Positions 54,516 to 63,200 of a DNA stretch of 64,000 nucleotides are shown in pieces. The notes beneath the pieces were generated by a model that was not told where the DNA came from, made no database searches, and saw nothing but the letters and a program-made list of their open reading frames with translations. The stretch spans positions 3,224,001-3,288,000 of the forward strand of contig CP051152.1 of NCBI GenBank assembly GCA_003970805.2, given 5' to 3'. The stretch's first letter is position 1, and each line of letters begins with the position of its first letter. Made by a program: the position numbers and the translations under genes. This stretch comes from Undibacterium piscinae (GTDB lineage: Bacteria; Pseudomonadota; Gammaproteobacteria; Burkholderiales; Burkholderiaceae_D).

Positions 54516-55130
54516 ATGAGTATCGAAAAGCAGGTCGATTCCGGCCGTCGCGGTTTGCTCGTCGCCACGTGCGCAGCAGGTGGCGTAGTTGGTTTGGCAA
54601 CGACAGGTGCCTTGGTTAGCACTTTTCAGCCATCCGAGCGCGCAAAAGCGGCAGGTGCACCGGTAGAAGCTGATATCTCGGATTTGAAACCGGGAGAAAT
54701 GAAAGTATTCGAATGGCGCGGTAAGCCAGTCTGGATACTCAAGCGTACGCCTGAGATGATGGCGAGCTTGGCTAAGACAGAAGATAAGGTTGCCGATCCA
54801 AAATCGGAAAAGCCTTACACTATGGATATGCCAGAGTATTGCGATAAACAGAGTCGCTCCCGTAAAGAGCACAGCGATGTGCTGATCACGGTTGGTATCT
54901 GCTCACACCTCGGCTGCTCTCCAAGTTCAAAATTTGCTGCCGGTGCGCAGCCATCCTTGCCGGATGATTGGGCTGGTGGTTTCTTGTGCCCATGTCACGG
55001 GTCTACTTTTGATTTGGCTGGTCGTGTTTATAAAAACAAACCTGCTCCTCAAAATCTGGACGTTCCCCGTCACATGTACTTGTCGGACACTAAAATCCTC
55101 ATCGGTAAAGATGAGAAAGGCGAGGCTTAA
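54516..55130 (+). CDS. petA: Ubiquinol-cytochrome c reductase iron-sulfur (Rieske) subunit
   Basis: Rieske 2Fe-2S protein of the bc1 complex. The 204-residue protein starts with a Tat-like signal anchor (SGRRGLLVATCAAGGVVG). The cluster ligands are in CSHLGC and CPCHGS. The first gene of petABC, 2 bp before petB. Confidence 0.97.
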   Translation: MSIEKQVDSGRRGLLVATCAAGGVVGLATTGALVSTFQPSERAKAAGAPVEADISDLKPGEMKVFEWRGKPVWILKRTPEMMASLAKTEDKVADPKSEKPYTMDMPEYCDKQSRSRKEHSDVLITVGICSHLGCSPSSKFAAGAQPSLPDDWAGGFLCPCHGSTFDLAGRVYKNKPAPQNLDVPRHMYLSDTKILIGKDEKGEA

Positions 55131-55132
55131 TC

Positions 55133-56543
55133 ATGGCATTTGTTGAAAAAAAAACTTCCTGCTGATGCCCCTGTCGTAGACAAGGCACTCAATTGGGTGG
55201 ACTCCCGTTTCCCGCTGACTAAGCTGTGGAATGATCAATGGGGTCAGTACTACGCACCGAAAAATTTTAATTTCTGGTACATCTTTGGTTCATTGGCGAT
55301 GCTGGTGTTGGTGATACAGATCGTTACCGGTATTTTCCTGGTTATGCATTACAAGCCAGACTCGACACTGGCATTTGCCTCAGTTGAGTACATCATGCGC
55401 GACGTGCCTTGGGGTTGGTTGGTGCGTTATATGCACTCGACTGGCGCTTCGGCGTTCTTTATCATCATTTACCTGCATATGACACGCGCCTTGTTGTACG
55501 GTTCGTATCGTAAGCCACGTGAATTGATCTGGTTGTTCGGCTTCGCTATTTTCCTGTGCCTGATGGCTGAAGCCTTCTTCGGTTACCTGCTGCCTTGGGG
55601 CCAAATGTCTTACTGGGGTGCCCAGGTTATCGTTAACTTGTTTGGCGCTATTCCTTTCATAGGCCCAGATTTGTCTTTGTGGATACGTGGTGACTATGTT
55701 GTTGGTGACGCAACGCTTAACCGCTTCTTCGCTTTCCACGTGATCGCTATCCCGTTGGTCTTGCTTGGTTTGGTCGCAGCACATTTGATCGCCTTGCATG
55801 AAGTTGGTTCGAATAATCCTGATGGCATTGAAATTAAGGAAAATTTAGGTCCGGATGGACATCCTTTGGATGGCGTTCCTTCGCATCCTTACTACACTTT
55901 CCACGATATTTTCGGTGTGACGGTATTCTTGACAATTTTCAGTGCGGTCGTTTTCTTTGCGCCTGAAATGGGCGGTTATTTCCTTGAATACAATAACTTT
56001 ATTCCGGCAGATTCCCTGAAAACGCCTCCTCATATCGCTCCTACCTGGTACTTCACGCCGTTCTATTCGATTTTGCGTGCTACTACGACTGAGTTCATGT
56101 ATGTGGTTATGTTGGGTATCGTTGCTTATGTTGCCTTGATTTTCATGACGACGAAATTGCCGTCCAAGGTGAAAATGGGAATTGCCGGTGTTGCTCTGGT
56201 CGCTCTGGCCGGCATGATGCCTGGTGCACTTGATGCTAAATTCTGGGGTGTGGTCTTGTTTGGTTCATCGGTAATGATCCTGGGTGCTTTGCCTTGGTTG
56301 GATCAGTCTCCGGTTAAATCCATACGCTACCGTCCACAGTGGCATAAATATGTCTTGATCGTGTTTGGTATCTGTTTTGTGATTTTGGGTTATTTGGGTG
56401 TTCAGGCACCATCCCCTGAAAAAGAGCGTGTTTCGCAAGTTTGTACCGTGATTTACTTCGGCTTCTTCTTGTTGATGCCATGGTGGAGCGCGATGGGTAC
56501 ATTTAAGCCTGTGCCAAAACGCGTGACATTTTCAGCACACTAA
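55133..56543 (+). CDS. petB: Cytochrome b of the bc1 complex; start codon out of frame because of an A9 run
   Basis: Quinol-oxidising, proton-moving subunit with two b hemes. ATG 55133 encodes MAFVEKK and is followed by nine A's (55146-55154); only with eight A's does it continue into [20 protein letters not shown] and the intact body. As read, ATG 55133 hits a stop at codon 11, and the body is open only from TTG 55140. The body is complete: [39 protein letters not shown], and PEWYF-like [12 protein letters not shown]. Expected length 469 residues, longer than the usual 400-430, because of a C-terminal extension with extra helices. Confidence 0.95.
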
Positions 56544-56564
56544 GCGCTCAAAGGAATAATCAGC

Positions 56565-57329
56565 ATGAAATTATTTAAAAAATTGATCGCCGCACTGGCT
56601 TTGGTTCCAGTATTGGCAATGGCGAGTTCCGGAGGCTTTCCTCTGGAGCGCGCAGAAGATCGTAGTAATGATATGGCAGCTTTGCAGAATGGTGCCAAAC
56701 TGTTCGTCAACTACTGCCTGAACTGTCATTCTGCATCTGCAATGCGTTATAACCGTTTGAAAGATATCGGTTTAACGGAAGATCAGATCAAGGGTAATCT
56801 TTTGTTCACCGGTGAAAAAGTCGGTGACCTGATGAAAACCACCTTGGCACCGAAAGATGCCAAGGCATGGTTTGGCGCGGTACCTCCTGATTTGTCAGTG
56901 ATTGCACGTGCCAAAGCTTCTAGCGCAGGCTCTGGCGCGGATTGGCTTTATACTTATCTGCGTACATTCTACAAAGATGATAATCGTCCGACAGGTTGGA
57001 ATAATATGGTTTTCCCTGATGTTGGTATGCCTCATGCCTTGTGGGAATTGCAAGGTGTGCGTACTGCTAAGTTTACAGAAGAAAAAGATCCGCATGATGC
57101 AACTAAAGTCGTACATACATTTACCGGCTTTGAAAAAGTCAGCGACGGTAAAATGGCGGCTGCCGAGTACGATAGCGCCGTAACTGATCTGGTTGCCTAC
57201 CTGCAATGGATGGGCGAACCAGCGCAAAATACGCGTAAGCGTTTGGGCGTAGTAGTATTGCTGTTCTTGTCCTTGCTGAGCTTTTTGGCATGGCGTCTGA
57301 ACGCATCCTACTGGAAAGAAGTGAAGTAA
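56565..57329 (+). CDS. petC: Cytochrome c1
   Basis: 254-residue heme c subunit of bc1. A signal peptide (about 1-20) precedes heme motif CLNCH (Cys51, Cys54, His55). The axial methionine probably lies in VFPDVGMPHALW. The C-terminal helix LGVVVLLFLSLLSFLAWRL anchors it. Start ATG 56565 after AAAGGAA. Confidence 0.96.
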   Translation: MKLFKKLIAALALVPVLAMASSGGFPLERAEDRSNDMAALQNGAKLFVNYCLNCHSASAMRYNRLKDIGLTEDQIKGNLLFTGEKVGDLMKTTLAPKDAKAWFGAVPPDLSVIARAKASSAGSGADWLYTYLRTFYKDDNRPTGWNNMVFPDVGMPHALWELQGVRTAKFTEEKDPHDATKVVHTFTGFEKVSDGKMAAAEYDSAVTDLVAYLQWMGEPAQNTRKRLGVVVLLFLSLLSFLAWRLNASYWKEVK

Positions 57330-57381
57330 GCTTTGAAGTAATTTAGTCGTCCGCCGTATTGCTTGGCGGATGTGTCATCCC

Positions 57382-57420
57382 AGGGTGAGGTGCGCAAAAT
57401 AGGCGCCTCACCCTAATCGT
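57382..57420 (+). terminator. Intrinsic terminator after petC
   Basis: 12-bp stem AGGGTGAGGTGC (57382-57393) with GCGCCTCACCCT (57403-57414, one G-U pair) and a following T-rich run before sspA. A smaller hairpin lies just upstream of it. Confidence 0.75.
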
Positions 57421-57437
57421 TTTTAAGGAACTATAAA

Positions 57438-58049
57438 ATGATGGTTCTCTACTCGGGCACAACTTGCCCATTTTCGCAACGCTGCCGTCTGGTTTTGTTT
57501 GAAAAAGGCATGGATTTTGAAATCCGCGATGTCGATTTGTTCAATAAGCCGGAAGATATCTCCACCATGAACCCTTACGGTCAGGTGCCTATTCTGGTTG
57601 AACGTGAATTGATTTTGTATGAATCAAACATCATCAACGAATACATAGACGAGCGTTTTCCGCATCCGCAATTGATGCCGGCCGATCCGCTGCAGCGCGC
57701 CCGCGCACGCTTGATGTTGTTCAATTTTGAAAAAGAATTGTTCGTTCACGTGCATACACTGGAAAATGAAAAGTCTACGGCTTCTTCAAAAGTACTGGAT
57801 AAGGCAAGAGCTGAGATTCGTGATCGCCTGACTCAACTGGCACCTTTATTCGTCAAGAATAAATATATGCTGGGCGATGAATTTTCCATGCTTGATGTTG
57901 CTGTCGCTCCTTTGCTGTGGCGTCTCGACCATTACGGCATCGAATTGTCGAAAACTGCTGCTCCACTGATGAAATATGCGGAACGTATCTTCTCTCGTCC
58001 GGCATATATCGAAGCACTGACGCCTTCAGAAAAAGTGATGCGCCGTTAA
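57438..58049 (+). CDS. sspA: Stringent starvation protein A (GST-fold)
   Basis: 203-residue RNA-polymerase-associated protein with a glutathione-transferase fold: YSGTTCPFSQRCRLVLFEKG, NPYGQVPILVERELILYESNIINEYIDERFPHP. It is the usual gene after petABC and before sspB. By family knowledge it acts in stationary-phase and stress transcription. It has its own terminator. Confidence 0.95.
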   Translation: MMVLYSGTTCPFSQRCRLVLFEKGMDFEIRDVDLFNKPEDISTMNPYGQVPILVERELILYESNIINEYIDERFPHPQLMPADPLQRARARLMLFNFEKELFVHVHTLENEKSTASSKVLDKARAEIRDRLTQLAPLFVKNKYMLGDEFSMLDVAVAPLLWRLDHYGIELSKTAAPLMKYAERIFSRPAYIEALTPSEKVMRR

Positions 58050-58069
58050 TTAGCTGTAAAGCGCTCCAT

Positions 58070-58110
58070 AACAAGGCTGACACTTACCTTTTGTCAGCCT
58101 TGTTGTTTTT
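58070..58110 (+). terminator. Intrinsic terminator between sspA and sspB
   Basis: Perfect 13-bp stem AACAAGGCTGACA (58070-58082) with TGTCAGCCTTGTT (58092-58104), followed by GTTTTT. It implies that sspB has partial read-through or its own promoter. Confidence 0.85.
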
Positions 58111-58157
58111 GAGCGCAGGGTCTATTCTTCAAAAACAATACAAGAAATTATTCGCTT

Positions 58158-58637
58158 ATGTCTGCCAGCTCCACAAAACCGTATTTCATGCGCGCCATTT
58201 ACGAATGGTGTACCGATAATGGTTTTACGCCTTATCTTGCCGTCAAAGTATCCGGTGCAACACGTGTTCCCATGGAATTTGTGCGCAACGGTGAAATTGT
58301 CCTGAATATCAGTTTTGGTGCCACCAGCGGCCTTAAAATGGATAATGTTGCCGTGGCATTTAATGCGCGCTTTGGCGGTGTCTCAAGAGAGATCTATGTA
58401 CCGGTAGAAAATGTCCGTGCCGTCTATGCCAGTGAAAATGGTGAGGGGATGGCGTTTGAGGTTGATACTGAAGAGCCGCTTGAGGAAGTTACTCCCGTCG
58501 CGCCGGAATTGGCCAAACCCAGCATAGGTTTAGCTGCGGTAAGCCGGGTAGAGCCAAGTGAGATCGATGCGGATACCAAGCCAAGCAGCGAGCCGCAAAA
58601 AAAGTTTGAAAAACCTACACTGAAAATCATAAAGTAG
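58158..58637 (+). CDS. sspB: ClpXP protease specificity-enhancing factor SspB
   Basis: 159-residue adaptor that delivers ssrA-tagged proteins to ClpXP. The folded domain (about 1-105) has PYFMRAIYEWCTDNGFTPYLAVKV; a flexible acidic linker follows and the tail ends PTLKIIK, matching the ClpX-docking XB motif (E. coli ends LRVVK). Confidence 0.95.
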   Translation: MSASSTKPYFMRAIYEWCTDNGFTPYLAVKVSGATRVPMEFVRNGEIVLNISFGATSGLKMDNVAVAFNARFGGVSREIYVPVENVRAVYASENGEGMAFEVDTEEPLEEVTPVAPELAKPSIGLAAVSRVEPSEIDADTKPSSEPQKKFEKPTLKIIK

Positions 58638-58696
58638 TCTATAATACTGATCTTCAACGCAGCATAAGAAATTAAGTGGTGTTGATTAAGAGTTTT

Positions 58697-58772
58697 GCCG
58701 ACTTAGCTCATTTGGTAGAGCAGTTGACTTGTAATCATCAGGTGGCCAGTTCGATTCCGGCAGTCGGCACCA
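58697..58772 (+). tRNA. tRNA-Thr (anticodon TGT)
   Basis: 76-nt gene with encoded CCA. Acceptor stem GCCGACT/AGTCGGC, D-loop, anticodon loop CTTGTAA and T-arm GTTCGATTC are visible. One U-U mismatch in the anticodon stem. A strong terminator follows 19 bp downstream. Confidence 0.96.
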
Positions 58773-58790
58773 AGAATAAGCAGTAAAATC

Positions 58791-58826
58791 AAAGGGTAAC
58801 AGACTTCTGTCTGTTACCCTTTTGTT
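58791..58826 (+). terminator. Intrinsic terminator after tRNA-Thr
   Basis: 13-bp perfect stem AAAGGGTAACAGA (58791-58803) with TCTGTTACCCTTT (58810-58822), loop CTTCTG, then T-rich sequence. Confidence 0.92.
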
Positions 58827-59045
58827 TTGTCAGTTTACTTTTCATCTCCATGTAACCCGATTTGATTAATATAAAACTCGGAAAGGCTAAGTTCGTATTA
58901 GGTGGGAGTCGTAACTAGCCCGAAGTAGTTAGTTCGCTGGAAGTGACATGGGACATAAATCGGTGAAACTATGCGCGGGGCGCTGGCGTGGCGAGCTTAC
59001 ATTAAATGTGCCTTACACATCAAACCGCGCGCCCTAAGCCACTCC
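58827..59045. other. Unassigned stretch after the tRNA terminator
   Basis: No gene recognised. It lies where the 3' half of a minus-strand tail-collar gene should be, but no family sequence could be read in any frame. Eroded coding sequence or unrelated insert. Confidence 0.4.
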
Positions 59046-59324
59046 TTACACTCGAGATAATCGGACACTATCTGCTTCGCCCAAGCGCTTGCACATCGTG
59101 CGATTGGTCAGACCCACACCTAGCCCTTGCCCTATCTGCAAGGTTTGATTCCGATTCGGGAGTTTGACGGTAGTCACACCATCCCCGCCATAGGTAACAC
59201 CTATCAGCGCATAAAGTATTTCTAAGTTAGTAATCTGCATTGATCGCCCATCGCGGAATTCCCAACCCACCGGAGCGTAATTCCCGGCACAAATCCGGAT
59301 TTCACCTGCATATCAGTCTGACAT
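59046..59324 (-). pseudogene. Tail-collar/MdpB-like protein remnant with stop at codon 4
   Basis: Remnant of a phage tail-collar (microcystin-dependent-protein) gene. From ATG 59324 it reads MSD, then TGA, then continues in frame with YAGEIRICAGNYAPVGWEFRDG, GVTYGGDGVTTVKLPN and GQGLGVGLTNRTM, the family N-terminal domain. It degrades after ADSVRLSRV and lacks the C-terminal half. Not selenocysteine: the family has ordinary residues at this place and the 3' half is lost too. Confidence 0.78.
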
Positions 59325-59334
59325 GTTCAACTCC

Positions 59335-59883
59335 TTAATCGTGTGCTGGATACCAACCTTTAGTGGAAATCAAGAAATTGATCACTATGAAAGCTTGCAT
59401 ATTGTTATGAGCGCCCCCCCCCCGCCAAAGGGTGTACAGGCACTGGACTGCAGGGGGGTGGAGTTATCTGGCTTCGCGTACAGTTTTTTTCCCCGCTGCC
59501 GAGCGATTCGGGGTCGAGGGACTATAGATATTGCTGGCAGCCAGAACGCGGTTTGCATTCATACCTACATTGGCGGCATTGGCCGGCGCGTCCGAGACAC
59601 AAAGCAAATGATAGTGAGGTGGCATGTTCTTGCTAGTAAGTGTGACCGACTCTGCTCGACCCTTAGTGCCTATGTCGTAGCCTCCCAATTGCCCCGCCAT
59701 GGTACGTCCGCGTAAATCGGGTAGTCCGAAGGTCTTAGAACCATCTCCTCCAAATTTAGTACCCAGCAGACTATATAGCGCTCCGTTCTGGGAAATTTGT
59801 AATAAAGAGCCGTCACACAAAGACCAACCGTCTGGTGCAAATGGGAAAGCACTCATCCTGATTTCACCAAGAAATGACTCCAC
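59335..59883 (-). pseudogene. Tail-collar/MdpB-like protein, frame broken before a C10 run
   Basis: Second tail-collar gene. The N-terminal 139 codons (59883 to 59464) are intact: FLGEIRMSAFPFAPDGWSLCDG, LLGTKFGGDGSKTFGLPDLRGR, and KNMPPHYHLL. The family C-terminus GAHNNMQAFIVINFLIS is found in another frame, ending at a stop at 59335-59337. Between them is a ten-base C run (59414-59423). One or more indels between about 59420 and 59500 break the gene. Related proteins are phage-tail or surface fibre modules; the cellular role is unknown. Confidence 0.82.
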
Positions 59884-60273
59884 ATATCCTCCGAATTTTC
59901 AAGCTCCGTTTATAAAATAAGCTGCTAAAAATACATGGAACTCCGATTTGAGTTTTTTTGCTATTAAAAAGTGTGTGAGTTCAAGTGAAAATTCTGAAGC
60001 GTCTCTTTTTTGACGAAAAAACAATTTATTTTGGGAAATTTCTATTCTGCAATTGCAAATAAATGTAATATGCCGGCGTAATTTTAATCCGCTTTATCTG
60101 GCACAGCCCAAGCCTTACCTGGCCACGGCGTTTTTTGCCACCCAATTCTCCGGAGAATGCAAATGCAAGCAGTCGCCTCAACCCCAAAACTCTTCGTTCT
60201 GTTCACGCAAATTTTCTTGCATTCCCTGTCCAGATCTTCAGGATGGAGATCGTTGACAGATACCAGGACACAC
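59884..60273. other. Spacer upstream of the giant repeat gene
   Basis: 390 bp, AT-rich to about 60070, then more GC-rich. It holds the start regions of two divergent genes. The frame of the downstream gene is open back to ATG 60157, preceded by GGAGA, which would add 39 residues before the signal peptide. No clear promoter pair was recognised. Confidence 0.45.
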
Positions 60274-63200
60274 ATGAAAGCAGTCTGGCTCACATTGCTT
60301 ATGCTGTTCAGCATGGCTGGTTCAAGCTTAGCTTATGCAGCAGCTCCACCAGCTTCTTGTACCATCAACATCACCAATACCGGTGCCGCCAGTTATACAT
60401 ACAATTATACGAATCAAGATTTAACGAATTGCGATCCGGGCGTGCACGGGATGGGATCGGGCGGGGGCGTATTCACCGATTCAAATGGGAATACCGGTGC
60501 AATTGGTACGAATGCCGGAGGGACCTTTCTTCCGAATAACGCGATGACCATCAACTACAACGGTTTTATCTATACCCCTCCAAGCATCGGGTATACCGGT
60601 GACGATACAGTGGTCATTTACTATCAGGATCAATTTACGGCAGAGTTTGGTCAGGTTACTTTAACCTTACATGTGACTGGCGCTGTCACGGTTCCAGGCG
60701 CACCAACCAGTGTGAGTGCAACGCCGGGTAATGCATCGGCCTCAGTCAGCTTCACTGCCCCAGGTTCGAACGGCGGTGCGGCCATCACCGGCTATACGGT
60801 AACCGCCAGCCCTGGCGGTGCAACAGCAACAGGGGCATCCAGCCCGATTAATGTAACGGGTCTGATTAACGGTACTGCGTACACATTTACCGTTAAGGCG
60901 ACCAATTCGGCAGGAGATAGTGTCGCGTCGACTGCATCGTCAGCTGTGACCCCAAGAACGGTACCGGGCGCGCCAAGCGCCGTGAGCGCGACCGCGGGGA
61001 GTACCACCGCCAGCGTCAGCTTTACGGCACCTGCTTCTAACGGTGGTTCAGCGATTACCGGTTACACCGTGACCGTGGTAGAGACTGGAGCGACCTTTGT
61101 TGGTGCCAGCAGCCCGATCAGTGTGACGGGTCTGACCAACGGTACTGCGTATACGTTTACAGCCAAGGCAACCAATGTCGCGGGTACCGGTACAGCCTCG
61201 GCCGCATCGACGGCAGTGACACCAAAGACAGCACAGACCATTACCTTCAATAATCCAGGCAGCCAGAACTTTGGTACCTCACCGACGCTGAGTGCCAGCG
61301 CCAGCTCGACTTTGCCGGTGACTTTTACCAGCGCTACCACTGGCGTGTGTACTGTCAGCGGCAGCACCCTGACTTTCGTGACAGCAGGTAACTGTACGAT
61401 CAATGCGAATCAGGCAGGTAATAGCACTATTTATGCAGCAACGCAGGTACAGCAAACCTTTACTGTCAACGCCATCGTACCGGGTGCACCGGCTGCGCCA
61501 ACGGCGACAGCGGGTGATACTACCGCCAGCGTGAGCTTTACAGTACCGGCGTCGAATGGCGGTTCTGCGATCACCGGTTATACCGTGACCGTGGTAGAGA
61601 CTGGCGCGACCTTTGGTGGTGCCAGCAGCCCTATCAGTGTGACGGGCCTGACGAACGGTACTGCGTATACGTTTACGGTGAAGGCAACCAACAGCGCGGG
61701 TACCGGTACAGCCTCGGGCGCATCGACGGCAGTGACACCCAGGGCAGCGCAGACCATTACCTTCAATAATCCAGGCAGCCAGAACTTTGGTACCACGCCG
61801 ACGCTGAGTGCTAGCGCCAGCTCGACTTTGCCGGTGACTTTTACCAGCGCTACGACCGGTGTGTGTACCGTCAGTGGCACAACACTGACGCTGGTCACGG
61901 CTGGCACTTGTACCATTAATGCCAATCAGGCTGGTGATGCCGCCTACGGTGCTGCAACCCAGGTACAGCAGACGTTTGCGATTGCCGCCGTGGTACCGGG
62001 CGTACCAACAGCTGCCAGTGCAACGGCAGGAAATACATCAGCAACGGTCACATTCACCGCTCCGGCATTTATCGGTGGCGCAGCCATCACCGGCTATACC
62101 GTCACCGTGAGTCCGGGGGGCGCGACCTTCAGCGGTGCAGCGAGTCCGATCAATGTGACGGGGCTGACTAACGGTACAGCGTATACCTTCACCGTTAAAG
62201 CGACTAACAGCGCCGGTACCGGCACGGCATCAAGTGCATCAGCCGCAGTGACACCGCAAGTCGTACAGACCATTACTTTTAACAATCCTGGGAGCCAGAA
62301 CTTTGGTACGACACCGACGCTGAGTGCTAGCGCCAGCTCGACTTTACCGGTGACTTTTACCAGCGCTACGACCGGTGTGTGTACCGTCAGTGGCACAACA
62401 CTGACGCTGGTCACGGCTGGCACTTGTACCATCAATGCCAATCAGGCTGGTGATGCCGCCTACGGCGCTGCAACCCAGGTACAACAGACGTTTGCGATTG
62501 CCGCCGTGGTACCGGGTGCACCAACTGGCGCAACTGCAACCGTGGGCAATACTTCTGCCAGCGTAGCATTTACTGCGCCGGCCTCAAATGGTGGTGCAGT
62601 AATTACCGGCTATATCGTAACAGTGGTGGAGACAGGTGCGACCTTCAGCGGTGCAGCGAGTCCGATCAATGTGACGGGGCTGACTAACGGTACAGCGTAT
62701 ACCTTCACCGTAAAAGCGACCAACAGCGCAGGTAACAGCAGTGCATCGGCTGCATCCGGCGCGATCACACCTAAAGCTAGCCAGACGATCAGCTTCACCG
62801 CACCGGTAACTGGCGTCGTGGGTGGCGTGGTGAATGTGACGGCAATGGCCAGTTCCGGTTTGCCGGTCAGCTTTAGTTCTGTGACTTTGCCGGTTTGTAC
62901 AGTGACAGGCTCCAGCGTAAATCTGATCGCAGCGGGTACTTGTACGATCAATGCAGATCAAAGTGGTAATGCAAGCTTCGCAGCTGCAACTCAGGTCAGC
63001 CGTTCTTTCACGGTGGGTTCTACGCCTGTACCAATGCTGAATTTCACTCAGGCCGGTCCTTTGCAAATCACTTTAGGTAATAGCCTGAACAATGCCGTGA
63101 GCTCAAGCCTTAGCGGTGGCAGCTACGGTGCGATCAGCTACAGCAGCAGCAATGCAGCTGTAGCGACCGTCGATGCAAGCGGTAAAGTAACACCGGTTGC

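Noticed and set aside
59310..59324. In-frame TGA at codon 4 of a tail-collar gene as selenocysteine
   Set aside because: The rest of the gene is also eroded, the family has ordinary residues there, and no selenocysteine element is visible.
61062..62951. Several minus-strand open frames of 110-115 codons with similar Val/Pro-rich products
   Set aside because: They recur at the 516-bp period and are antisense images of the FN3/Ig repeat gene, which is open on the plus strand with a signal peptide and clear domains.
60691..63018. Regular repeats considered as a CRISPR array
   Set aside because: The period is 516 bp, the repeats are coding and diverge by codon position, and there are no short unique spacers or cas genes.
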